Origin: Zea mays
Taxonomy: Eukaryota > Streptophyta > Magnoliopsida > Poales > Poaceae
Direction: 5' to 3'
Length of the DNA: 64,000 nucleotides
Assembly: GCF_902167145.1 (NCBI RefSeq)
Contig: NC_050096.1
Location: 266,002,622-266,066,621, forward strand
Shown here one piece after another: positions 23,337-33,218 of the stretch. The translations under genes were made by a program, and so were the position numbers. The notes under the pieces are model-generated. The model searched no databases. It had not been told where the DNA came from and saw only the letters and a list, made by a program, of their open reading frames with translations. Within the stretch, counting starts at the first letter, position 1; each line of letters starts with the position of its first letter.

Positions 23337-23568
23337 GGGGGTGTTTGGTTACCCCAAACTAAAATTTAGCCCCTGTCACATCGAATGTTTAAACCTCCGT
23401 TTCGGGTATTAAATGTAGTCGGATTATAAAACTAATTTCTCAGCCGAAGATTAAAAGACGAGACGAATCTAGTCCAGTTGGTTGGGTCTATATTTCATAC
23501 TCCTATTTGAAAGTCAAACGCTTGATGTGACCCGGGCTAAACTTTAGCAGGGGCAACCAAACACCCCC
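23337..23568. mobile_element. Tourist-like MITE (232 bp) with TAA TSD
   Basis: Terminal inverted repeats GGGGGTGTTTGGTTACCCC and GGGGGTGTTTGGTTGCCCC (the latter read inward from the right end) are near-perfect. TAA flanks at 23334-23336 and 23569-23571. The internal sequence resembles a common grass MITE. The well-kept ends suggest fairly recent movement. Confidence 0.85.
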
Positions 23569-23759
23569 TAAGGGTGTAATCGGACTGAATATGGGCGAAT
23601 ATCACTGAAACCATATTTATTTTCATTATTCGGATTCGGATTCGAATACAAATAGCTTCAAATATGAGTACAATATGGATGTTCTCGGATACAAATACAA
23701 ATAGTCGTGTGTCAAATCCGGAACTAGTCGGACACGGATAGCGTCGGTAACAAATATTT

Positions 23760-24745
23760 TTATCAGATATCGTGTAAGACATCATTCCACACATATCGTA
23801 ATTCTTGTAATCATTTATCTCCTCCTTAAATCCAATTATTTTTAGGATTATATGTGGACATATTCTACACCTCCATAAAATTCTAAGGCTATTTTGTGTA
23901 TTATTAATTTCTTTAGGTAGAAAGTCGTTAAAATGCAATTAAATTCATAAAATAATCTAGTGTCGCCCAAAAATTACAAATCAATACTAATAAAAATTCT
24001 ACAAAAATATAACCTGAAGTACCCACACACAAAATGATAAAGTGAAGTACTATTTATATTAAATGCAACAAGTGTAAGTAAAATAAAATAAATGTTGGCG
24101 TCTTCTGAATTTTATCGTTCAAGCATTTTCGGATGCTATATGGACATATGTTGCCCCTACATCAAATTTCGTGAATGTATGAGACTATTTGTGTCATAAA
24201 TTTCTTTCTTAGAAAATCATCAAAATGCAATTAAATCCATAAAATATTCTAGTTTCGACAAAAAATTGCAAACAAGTTACTAGGACCAATAAACATTCTA
24301 TAAGAAAATAACCTCGAGTCTCTACGTGAAAATGGTAAAGTGAAGTATCAATTATGTTGAATCTTAGATACTTATGGCGATTTCACATGTAACTCACGGA
24401 ATAAGTGGAAGTGAAATAAAAGAATCATTGGCATCTTATGAACTTTATGGTCCAAATATTTTTGAGAATTCTATGTAAACATATGTTACCCCAGTCAAAT
24501 TTCATGATTTTTGAGGCTATTTATATATTATTAATCAAAACGTAGTTAAATCCATAAAACATCCTAATGTCGATTGAAACTTGCAAATAAACTATCAAAA
24601 CTAATAAACATCACATAAGAAGATATCCTCAAGTCTCCATGTGAAAATGATGAAGTAAAATATTGATTATGTTGAAATTTAGATACTTAGAATGATTTCA
24701 CATGTAACTATCGAAATATCCGAAATGTTTGGACTCATCTCTATT
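23760..24745. repeat. Diverged ~300-bp tandem repeat, three copies
   Basis: A block containing AAATCCATAAAAT..TCTAGT..GTAAAGTGAAGTA..ATTATGTTGAA recurs at spacings of about 298 and 315 bp (anchors 24036, 24334, 24649). An inverted fragment of the same unit occurs at 24845-24895. Probably internal repeats of an old transposon; 23572-23730 (GGATTCGGATTCG-rich) resembles a hAT-like end region. No ORF. Confidence 0.6.
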
Positions 24746-25018
24746 TATGTCTTAAATAGGAGTGTAAACAGTATTGATATTATTCGATCATCTGACTGTC
24801 TGAAGCGGCCAATTATCCGATCGGGTAGTTTTTTCCGGATATCACAGAATATCTAAATTTCAACATAATAAATACTCCACTTTACCATTGCTAGCACGTG
24901 GTTGGGGTGCGCGCGTGCTAGAGCAATCGTTGATAGTACGTGGTGGGCTGTGAAGATGGGTATTTGAGATAGTTTAGACTGTCTTTGGTGGATCGTGTAA
25001 AATAGGAAACACATAAAG

Positions 25019-25553
25019 ATGGCAGTGGTAAGGTACCCAATGGACACACAAATCCATACTCATACCCACTACCCATTATAAGTACACAATTACGCTATAC
25101 TCATACCCGCCACAGGTATCGGATACCCATACCCACTAACATACAATAGACATGATCACTTTGAATCACAAAAGTACTGAATACAAATTGTTGAAACATC
25201 ATACCTCATCAATATTAAAAGATGCTAAAATAATATATTATCTTTGTGTTGGCATAACAAATTCATCAAACTCAACATAATTTTATCACAAAGTCAAACA
25301 TTTAGTATTAAATGGCAACACCATACAAGCACATGCATGCGAGAGAATAAGTCCCTTAATCCGAACCCTCATGTCATATGTTAGCGGGTTTCTTATCGGT
25401 AGCAGGTATGGGTCAAGAGAGAACATACTCATACCCACCATACCCGATGGGTATAACAAATAATCCAATAAAATATCCATAGGTATCAAAATTCGCCATA
25501 CCCATGCCTTGGCTTTTAATCATCGAGTATCAGATACCTATTACCATCCCTAG
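25019..25553. mobile_element. Probable non-autonomous DNA transposon
   Basis: Imperfect inverted ends: GATGGCAGTGGTAAGGTACC at the left and GATGGTAATAGGTATCTG read inward from the right. Between them are many ATACCCA/TGGGTAT motifs. The style resembles hAT-type miniature elements. A TSD could not be fixed with confidence. Confidence 0.45.
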
Positions 25554-25659
25554 GGACACAAAACTATAGATTACACTGTTTGACACTGTTTATAGAGTGA
25601 AATTTGAAATAGGGAATAAGATAGGAGATTAGATAATGGTGCTGCTGGCCTTAGCCTCG

Positions 25660-26156
25660 GAGCTTAGTTCTTAAAGCGGTAAGACGAGTGACCCCTTTTA
25701 ACTTAAGGTGAGACGACGCCTTAAATATATTTAAAAATAGGAAAAATATTAATATTTAAGAAAGTATTTAGCACAATAATAATAATAAATAGAAAAGGAT
25801 AAAGATAATAAAAAGACTAGACCAATCAGTCCAAATCAGCTCAACTAGTCTATTAGGTCAAGCCCATTTCTTCACTCACCCCTTCTCCATCTATCTCTCA
25901 GTCCCTCCCGCTCCCAGCCGCCTCTCTCACCCCTCTATCCCTCTCTCACCGCTCTCTCCCTCTCTCCTCTGATGGCCCCGCCGCGTGCGCCCACGCCGCT
26001 CGAGCTGCTGCTTCGCTGGAGACGTCGCGCGCGTGCCCGCACTGCCACGCTGCCCGCCTCCAGTAACCTCCCTTCCACACACCTTAGGTCCACGAGTAAG
26101 ATGAGTAGGACGCCTTACGTCGCCGACGCGTCTTACCGCCTAGGCGATGTCTTAGA
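25660..26156. mobile_element. Possible degenerate inverted-repeat element
   Basis: Ends share a GGTAAGACG motif in opposite orientation (about 25678 and 26130). The centre is CT-rich, then GC-rich. A short frame at 25972-26187 lacks similarity to anything I know. Confidence 0.35.
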
Positions 26157-26385
26157 GGTGTTTGAATGCACTAAAGCTAATAGTTAGTTAGTTAAAAAAT
26201 TGCTAGTGAAATTAGCTAGTTAACAAATATTTTGCTAACTAGTAGCTAATTTGCTAAAAGTAACTAATAGTTAAACTACTAGCCGGAGCGTTTGGATGTC
26301 TTCAACTAATTTTAACAGCTAACTACATTAAAATACTACCTTAACAACTATGCCCCAGAGACGCCCGCCCCTATAGATGTCCAAA
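26157..26385. mobile_element. MITE with GTGTTTGAATGCACTAAAGC end
   Basis: An AT-rich element built from GCTAATAGTTAGTTAG-type motifs, ending in GATGTCCAAAC, a degenerate inverse of the left end. It resembles a MITE widespread in maize and sorghum. The right end is eroded or cut by the hAT start. Confidence 0.5.
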
Positions 26386-26828
26386 CAGCGTGGGCCGCCC
26401 GTTTGGCCCGTGACCCGGCACGATTCTGGCCCGGTCAAAGCACGGCCCGGCACGGTTAGTAACGGGTTCGGGTCGGCACGGCCCGTTAAGCGGGCCGGGT
26501 TTGGGCGACTATAGAGGCCCGCGTGCTATGGCCCGGCCCGGCAGCGGCCCGTAAGCTAGCCACGGCCCATAGACTAACGACATATCCCTCTCGGCCATCC
26601 CCCAGCCTAGCCCACTCGGCCACTCCCCCAGACCCGTCACCCGTCGGCCACACAACCCTAACCGCGACTCCGCGCTCGGCACTTCCCAGGCGATTCGGCG
26701 GCGGCGCTCCTCGACGTCGGACCGCGAGTCCACGACTCCTCGACGTCGGACCGTCGACCGTCGCTACCGACTCTGGTTCTCCGTCCTCTTGCCTCCCTCC
26801 GTCTGTGTACTCTGGTACTCCCTAACCC
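26386..26828 (+). mobile_element. hAT transposon, 5' terminal part
   Basis: Starts about CAGCGTGGGCCGCCCG and contains repeated GGCCCGGC motifs typical of hAT subterminal regions, then a CT-rich leader with CGACGTCGGACCGTCG. The leader has a close counterpart at 49206-49280, showing that both sides belong to one element with a small internal duplication. The Grande-like element separates this part from its transposase. The 3' end is beyond the Huck-like element, outside the window. Confidence 0.6.
26824..26828. repeat. TSD AACCC, left copy
   Basis: AACCC lies immediately before the Grande-like LTR, matching 49180-49184 after it. Confidence 0.85.
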
Positions 26829-27451
26829 TATTGGTGTTTTGGGTCCGACTGCGCACCCAGGGTTGCCCCTCGAGGTGCTTTTTAGAGTAGGACGGTGTTA
26901 CTGACTGTAGCTCGATGGTTCGTGCTAGATGCACGAGAGACAATGGACAATTTTATACAGGTTCGGGCCGCTTAGAGAGGCGTAACACCCTACTTCCTGG
27001 TGTGGATCTTTTATGTGGTGGGTTACAGGGGAGTTCTCTAGTATGGAAGATGCTAGAGAGCTAAGTAGACGACTAATCAGTGAGTTTTTTTGAGGGGGTG
27101 CCCTTAGGCCTTATATACTCGACTGTGGGGCGTTACATGCGGATATGATAACAATGTACGCCTAAGTAATAGCGAACCGACTGAGCTTATCTTCCTATAA
27201 TTCTGCCGACTTATCATCATTCAGTTCCGATGCCTCATGGCGTAGCGCGGGAGAATCGGATCACTGCTGTGGATAATGCTTAAATCCATTGGGCTGCCTG
27301 GGCTCGAGTTGATCCAAACTCGCGTCGATCCACTCTACCAGACATTCCTCCCCAGACCCACGAAGGGATGGCTTTGCGAAACAATGGGCCCAAGGCCTTT
27401 CGCGAGGCCTTCTAGCCTTCTAGTGGACTCGGGGGATATCTGTCCCCCACA
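26829..27451 (-). repeat. 3' LTR of Grande-like element
   Basis: Ends CCCCCACA. The start has decayed: TATTGG against TGTCGG in the other LTR. Its 5-bp flank still matches. TATA-like TTATATA at 27111-27117 (minus strand TATATAA). Confidence 0.88.
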
Positions 27452-27465
27452 AGCCCCCGATTTTT
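27452..27465 (-). other. Polypurine tract of Grande-like element
   Basis: The minus strand reads AAAATCGGGGGCT next to the LTR start TGTGGGGG. Confidence 0.7.
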
Positions 27466-28216
27466 GAGTTGATTTTGAAATAATTGGCCTAAAGATCCTA
27501 GGTCCAGCTTGCAGTTTTGATTTTAAAAATGTGGATGTTTTGACAGTATGCTTGTCAAGTTGTTGCTTCTGAGCTTTGACCGATCAGCTTATGCTTTGGA
27601 GATCAACACTTCATTTTTGGAGGTTGAAGATTCATTGGGTGCACCGGGTGTAGCCCTCGAGCTTTGAGTGGATTACTGAAAATAATCTGCTCAAAGGTCT
27701 TCATTTCCTGCCTTTTAGAAGTCATTGGTTCATCTTTGTCTTATGCTTTAGAAATCAGCATTTCATCATCAATTCATGCTTTAGAGATCAGCATTCTGTC
27801 TTCTGGGATTAATGATTCATTGGGTGCACCGGAGGTGTAGCCCCCAAGCTTTGAGTGGATTACTAGAAATAATCCACTCAAAGGTCTTCATCTCATGCTT
27901 TTATAAATCATCATTTTATCTTCATCGAATGCCTTAGAATTCAGCATTATATCATCAGCTTTATGTTTTAGAGATCAACATATGGTTTTGCCTTTGAGAT
28001 CAGCAACGTGGTCTACCCATGTCCTGTTAGGTTTGAAATTTATTTAATCGGCGACAGATTGGACGTCTGATAGATGGCTCTTTGGCTGGTCTTCATTTTG
28101 CTTCGCTCTTCAATGCTTCTGTTGATTAGACTTGTACTTCAGCAGCTATTTTTGGCTTTCCTCCGATCTCTATCGATATCTTCCTTCTGTCTTGATACAT
28201 TCATTGTGTATACTGT
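27466..28216 (+). other. Leader of the antisense gene with ~185-bp direct repeat
   Basis: T-rich, no coding match. A block with ATTCATTGGGTGCACCGG followed by CTTTGAGTGGATTACT occurs twice (about 27630 and 27815). GCTTTAGAGATCAGCAT-type motifs recur around it. Its position upstream of the antisense ATG makes it a candidate promoter/leader, which is inference. Confidence 0.5.
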
Positions 28217-30186
28217 ATGGATGCGACTGCTTGGGGAAATCTATTGAAAATTCCTGGACGTCCCCCCAATGGGTGTAATCCTGTTGAAGCTGAACCCAAT
28301 GGGTGTGATCCTGCACCATCTTTTGTCTGCATTTTTGATGAGGACGAAGAAGAAGAAGACTAAGTTCCATTAATTCGCAAGAATAGCCGACTCTACAGAG
28401 GTAGCAGAGGAGATAGTGACATTCCTTCTCCAGCCCTGTCTGCTCTTGTTAGCCTTCAGGATTTATCTATAGTAGATTTTGATCAGACCCTTGAGGATGT
28501 CATTCCTGAGAATATGCTGTTAGAGCCGACTGATGGTGATATGATGGATGTTTGTTCTAACATTCCAGATGTGGGATTGGAGGTATCCCGGGCGGCATCT
28601 CGCGCGTCGTCGACCTTGGAGGGCGGTCTTCAGTGTCAAGAGGTTGGTCAAGATTGCCCGACTCCTATGGAGGTGACTGAGGATCCTTCAGCCTTAGAGG
28701 TGGCTGCTGAAGAAAATCCAGTCCTCAAGGGTGGTGCTGGCGGTTACCCAGCCCCCGAGGGTGTTGCCGGTGTCGATCCGTCTCAGGTGGGTAACACAAG
28801 CTATAACCCGGCCCCCGAGAGTGTTGCCGGTAGCGATCCGGCTCCGATGGGCAGTGCGAGCTGCAACCCAGCCCCCGAGGGTGCCCGAGCGAGCTCTCCT
28901 TCCCATACCTTCATGGATGTCCACGTCGAGTCGTCTCCACCACATTCTGATGAAGTGATGGTGAAGCATACTTCTTTAGCTTCAAGTGAGGGAGTCGCCT
29001 TAGAGGTCGATGCACCGGATGACAAAAATCTGATATCTACTGGAGGAGCTGAATCAACCCCCGATGATGCTTTTCAGATTGTCCCAGTTGATCTTCCTTC
29101 GTCGAGTTATAACACAACCTATCATGACTTGGGATTGCCTTCGTTCTTTTCTAATCTTCAGGTAAATTAGCTTTTTTCATTCTGTCATTCCTCCTGGTAA
29201 ATTACTTTCTTCGTACTCACTTGTTTTTTATAACAGGCTTTGGTTGATGGGATGTCTGCTCAACTGAGATCACATGGCGCTGCTGTTCCAGAAGGAGTTC
29301 TGTCTCTGACGCAGTGGAATCCATTGCTGCTTCAGAGACAGATAGCTGATTTGAAAGCGTCAAATGCTGGTTGGTACCTTTGCTTTTTTTCTTGGTTGAT
29401 TGATTAATTTGTTTTTTGACTATGTATCTTTCTTCGGTTGCTTTTTGTCAGATATGACCCGGAGGTACTCTGAGCTCGAGGAGAAACATCTTCTGTATCA
29501 AACCGACTCAACTCGGCGGTATTCTGAGCTTGAGGAGAGATATTCTCGAGGTCAGATCGACCTGGCCTGGGTTTCTGCTTCTTTAGACGACGTGAATTCC
29601 TTGAATTCCTCTCTTAATGCTCAGCTTGACTCTGAAAGGACGGTTAACGAGGTAAGCTTACTTAATTGGATCTGTTGTGCTTTTATAGATTTCTGGATAT
29701 TTGAGGGTTGATTCTTGTCTGCAGGAGGAGAAACAAGCACTTGCAGCTTCCTGCGACAATCTGGATAAGTTATATCGTGACGCCAGTAATTCTCTAACCA
29801 TCTTGGAGAGGAGCCACCGCTTCACCATGGCAGATCTGGATCATCATCGCCATGAACTGCAAGTATCCCAGGATGAGATCCTATGGCTCACGCAGCTGGT
29901 GTCAAGCAAGGGTTCTGTCATTAAGGATCTGCGTGCCTCCAAGAGATCAGTCGCCCAGGAGCTAGAAACCGCTCGACTGACTGCCAAGGTTGCAGAGGAC
30001 AACTGCGCTATTTTGAAGACCCAGCGAGACAAGGCTATGGATAAAGCCATTCGCGCGGGACGAATCTTGATGAGAAGGCCTGGTGTAGTTGTTCCTGATG
30101 ACATTGTGGCGGACGTTAAGGCTGCGCATGATGCTTCGAGTCTCCCTTCCTCCTCGATAGCTCCTGCGAAAGACATTACCAAGTAG
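28217..30186 (+). pseudogene. Antisense four-exon coiled-coil gene of the Grande-like element
   Basis: Four exons on the strand opposite gag-pol: 28217-29161, 29237-29369, 29452-29651 and 29725-30186. All three introns have GT..AG ends, and exon phases join correctly (0, 1, 0) to give 580 codons. Exon 1 starts MDATAWGNLLKIPGRPPNG, has an acidic run, and repeats of PAPEGVAG/DPAPMG type. Exons 3-4 carry two TRRYSELEE repeats and heptad-rich coiled coil. One in-frame TAA (28361-28363) follows the acidic run. Antisense ORFs between pol and the 3' LTR are known in Tat elements such as Grande; their function is unknown. Compared with the gene at 37378-41076 it lacks the Transposase_28-like N-terminus. 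Confidence 0.75.
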
Positions 30187-30286
30187 AGATGTTTTGCTGT
30201 GTTTAGAAGATACTCAGCTAAAAAACCATAACATTTTGTTTCTGTTGTTAGAACTCAGCGGTTGTTATGAATGATCGTAGAAGTAA

Positions 30287-30291
30287 GTGCA
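30287..30291. repeat. TSD GTGCA, left copy
   Basis: GTGCA precedes the LTR at 30292 and recurs at 41894-41898 after the element. Confidence 0.93.
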
Positions 30292-30769
30292 TGTTGGGGC
30301 GAAGGCGAAGACGCCACCCTTCGCTCGAGGCCTTCGCCGTGGTCGTTGGTCCAACGGAGACAAGACAATGGGCAAGGACACCCTTCGCTCCATACGACAT
30401 CGGACGAAGACCTATGACAAGGTCATCCCACCGTGCGGCCTCGTCCAGCATGGAGGCCCACGTGTGATCTGGCCCATTGTAACAGGCCCTGCGTGGTCGC
30501 TGCTTGTTACGGGCCTAATTTGTAAAGGCGCCTCTGTAATTACAGTCTGTAACCCCGCTTTATGGGAATATTCTGGGGATAACCTAGGTGTCTGAGGGCA
30601 CATGCGTCCTTAGCACAAGACGTTGGGCACTCAGATACCTATAAATACCCCCGCACAGTGCCCTTGAGAGGCGAGATTAACAGAGCTCTTGCCATCTTGC
30701 GCGAGAACCCTGTTAACGTCACTGCTCACCCCCGTTGGATCCCCTTGCAACTGAGAGCAAGTTCCAACA
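30292..30769 (+). repeat. 5' LTR of Cinful/Zeon-like element
   Basis: 478 bp from TGTTGGGGCGAAGG to GTTCCAACA. Highly similar to 41417-41893. Confidence 0.95.
30639..30648 (+). promoter_or_regulatory. TATA box of the 5' LTR
   Basis: CTATAAATAC lies 122 bp before the LTR end, with the same arrangement in the 3' LTR (41764-41773). Transcription would start a short distance downstream. Confidence 0.65.
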
Positions 30770-30771
30770 TT

Positions 30772-30784
30772 TGGCGCCCACCGT
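30772..30784 (+). other. Primer-binding site of Cinful/Zeon-like element
   Basis: TGGCGCCCACCGT two bases after the LTR end. TGGCGCC-type sites are usual in Tat elements. Confidence 0.75.
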
Positions 30785-30809
30785 TCGTGCGACGAAAAAA
30801 CCACCCGCG

Positions 30810-33218
30810 ATGGCACCCAAGAAAGTTAACTCGAAGGCTGACGAGGCTGCGAAGGCAGCACTGCTGGCCGCAAAAAAAGGCAAGGCCCTCGCCCTCACCC
30901 ACTCCACTCACCACGAGGCTACTGAAGACGACGTTCTCCGCACCTGCGAAGACGATGCTCTCCGCACCTGCGGCCCTGAAGGACAATCGCAACCTCCCCA
31001 AGGCTTCGCCCCACCGGAGGGCGCGGACCTCACCGAGGACGGCGAGGCCCTCGACGTCTCGGCGGAAGAACAGCTACAGCTGCGCGCCCTACGCCTCAAG
31101 AACCGCAATCTCCAGAGGCAGAAAGAGATACTGGAGGCCAAGCGCCAGCGCGTGTCCGCACTAGCCAAGGTGCGGCAAATGATACGCGACGAAGAGCAGA
31201 AAGCCCAGGACCTTGAACGGGAGATCGCGCTGATGCAGCGCGAAGGCCACCTCGGCCTGCAGCACGGGCCACCCCTGCAGCAGCGCGCCCAACTGGAAGA
31301 CACGCGCGAAGGCCACCTCGGCTTGCAGCACAGGCCACCCCTGCAACAGCGCGCGCAACTGGAAGACCCGCGTTTCCCCCAGCACGACCACACCTTCCCG
31401 CACGCCGCGCCATTCCAAGGGGTCAACTACCTCGACGAGCGAAGTCCCCTGGCGCCACATCTGCAAGTGATGCCTTGGCCCGCCAACTTTCGGGCAGGGA
31501 CCTATCCCAAGTACAACGGCAGCACTGACCCAGCACAATACATAATGAGTTACCAGGTCGCCGTTGCATCTTCCGGAGGGGACGACGCCACAATGGCCAA
31601 GTCTTTCATCATTGCCCTCGAAGGCCCAGCTCTCACCTGGTTCACCAGGTTGCCTCCGTTGTCCATTGATTCCTGGAGAAGCCTCCGGGACAAGTTCCTG
31701 CTCAACTTCCAAGGGTACCGCCCAGACACCGACGCCTTGGCCGAACTCTCGCTCTGCAAGCAGCTGGAAAAGGAGACCCTGCGGGAGTATTACCGCAAAT
31801 TTCTAACACTCAAGTCACAGCTGCCCTCAGTCGATGACCAGATCGCCATCCACTACGCCATCAGTGTCCTTCGCGCCGGCGTCCTCTATAGCCATTGCAT
31901 CAGAGATCCGCCCAAGAACCTTCAGGAATTATATCAGCTATTTGAAAAATACGCCAAATCCGAAGAGCTCCACCAGCGCAAGGTTGAGTCTCAAAGGAAG
32001 CCCAAAGATGCCCCACAGTCCAGCCGCACGTGGACGAGGACTCCGCAGCAAGACTCTGGCCGAGACGGCCGCAATCAACAGCAAGTGCACAACATCGCCA
32101 ACCAGCACCCCGCTGCTGACGCCCCTCGCCGCCAGGAATATCCCCCCCAGGGCCGCGGAAATGGAACTCGCGGTAGGGGTCGGGGGCGTGCGCAGCCGCC
32201 GCGCCGATTCTACTGTCTCTTCCATGGCGAAGACTGCGCCCACCAAACCAAAGACTGTCCAGAAACGAAGGCCACCAAAGACAGGATGGCACGGGCGCAG
32301 CCAGCCGACAACCCCAGAGTTGTCGCGCACACTTATCAGCAACACCCTCCACCCTACATGCACGCCCCCGCCCCGCATCCACCGCACCACGCATACCAAC
32401 ACCACCAGGAAGTACAAATCGTACCTCCTCCACCGCCACCTCCACACCAGCAACATCAGAACATCCCCCACCCCCACGCCCCAAAACAAGAAGACTTCGC
32501 CGATCAGCCATATCGCGGAGTCATTCATATGATCACTGGGGGGTCCAGCACCGACTTCGACACAAAGCGGCAGAAGCGGGACCACTACCGCAGCATCAAC
32601 CATGTCGCCATCACCGGCCCAGTCGTGCAGACGAAGTGGTCCCATGTACCGCTAACCTTCGACGCACGAGACGTCGACCTGCGCAGCGCCCCCCACATCG
32701 ACGCCATGGTTATCAATTGCAGCGTGGCAGGCTGGGATCTGCATAAAGTCCTAGTCGACAATGGCAGTCAAGCAGACATCATCTTCCTCCATGCCTTCGA
32801 CCGCATGGGCATAAGCCACAGTCTCCTCAAGCCTTCGGACAACCCGTTGTATGGCTTCGGCGGCAAGGGCACTTTTCCTGTCGGCAAAATAGAGCTGCCT
32901 CTCTCCTTCGGTGTAGCACCCAATGCCCGAAGTGAGCAAGTGACCTTTGATATTGTGGATATGGTATATCCGTACAACGCCATCATGGGTCGGGGCTCCA
33001 TCAACAAGTTTGAGGCACCTATTCCTGGACTGTACCTGTGCATGAAGATACCAGGTCCGTTAGGCGCCATTGCGGTCTACGCCAATCAACAGACCACGCG
33101 CAACATAGAGCGGGACTTCGTCCCTGGACAAAGAAACGTGCACTGCCTCACGGCCCAGCGCGAGGTCCCTGCGTCCGTCAGCCCAACCAACAAAGAGCAC
33201 GACAAGGCACAGCTGTAG
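30810..33218 (+). CDS. Gag-protease of Cinful/Zeon-like element
   Basis: An 802-residue product from MAPKKVNSK. It has an acidic/coiled N-terminus with a tandem duplication of about 23 residues around EGHLGLQHGPPLQQ (31240-31378), the gag capsid-like domain from YNGSTDPAQYI (about 235-385), a Gly/Arg-rich stretch, a Tat-type zinc motif with C-X2-H spacing (YCLFHGEDCAHQTKDC, about 468), a proline/histidine-rich linker, and the protease with LVDNGSQADI (about 650), where DNG replaces the usual DSG/DTG. The ORF ends at a TAG (33216-33218) in frame with pol. The ATG is chosen because upstream codons overlap the LTR and primer site. Confidence 0.85.
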   Translation: MAPKKVNSKADEAAKAALLAAKKGKALALTHSTHHEATEDDVLRTCEDDALRTCGPEGQSQPPQGFAPPEGADLTEDGEALDVSAEEQLQLRALRLKNRNLQRQKEILEAKRQRVSALAKVRQMIRDEEQKAQDLEREIALMQREGHLGLQHGPPLQQRAQLEDTREGHLGLQHRPPLQQRAQLEDPRFPQHDHTFPHAAPFQGVNYLDERSPLAPHLQVMPWPANFRAGTYPKYNGSTDPAQYIMSYQVAVASSGGDDATMAKSFIIALEGPALTWFTRLPPLSIDSWRSLRDKFLLNFQGYRPDTDALAELSLCKQLEKETLREYYRKFLTLKSQLPSVDDQIAIHYAISVLRAGVLYSHCIRDPPKNLQELYQLFEKYAKSEELHQRKVESQRKPKDAPQSSRTWTRTPQQDSGRDGRNQQQVHNIANQHPAADAPRRQEYPPQGRGNGTRGRGRGRAQPPRRFYCLFHGEDCAHQTKDCPETKATKDRMARAQPADNPRVVAHTYQQHPPPYMHAPAPHPPHHAYQHHQEVQIVPPPPPPPHQQHQNIPHPHAPKQEDFADQPYRGVIHMITGGSSTDFDTKRQKRDHYRSINHVAITGPVVQTKWSHVPLTFDARDVDLRSAPHIDAMVINCSVAGWDLHKVLVDNGSQADIIFLHAFDRMGISHSLLKPSDNPLYGFGGKGTFPVGKIELPLSFGVAPNARSEQVTFDIVDMVYPYNAIMGRGSINKFEAPIPGLYLCMKIPGPLGAIAVYANQQTTRNIERDFVPGQRNVHCLTAQREVPASVSPTNKEHDKAQL

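Noticed and set aside
25972..26187. 71-codon ORF starting MAPPRAPTPLELLL
   Set aside because: Within a degenerate inverted-repeat region; no homolog recognised and the composition is GC-driven.
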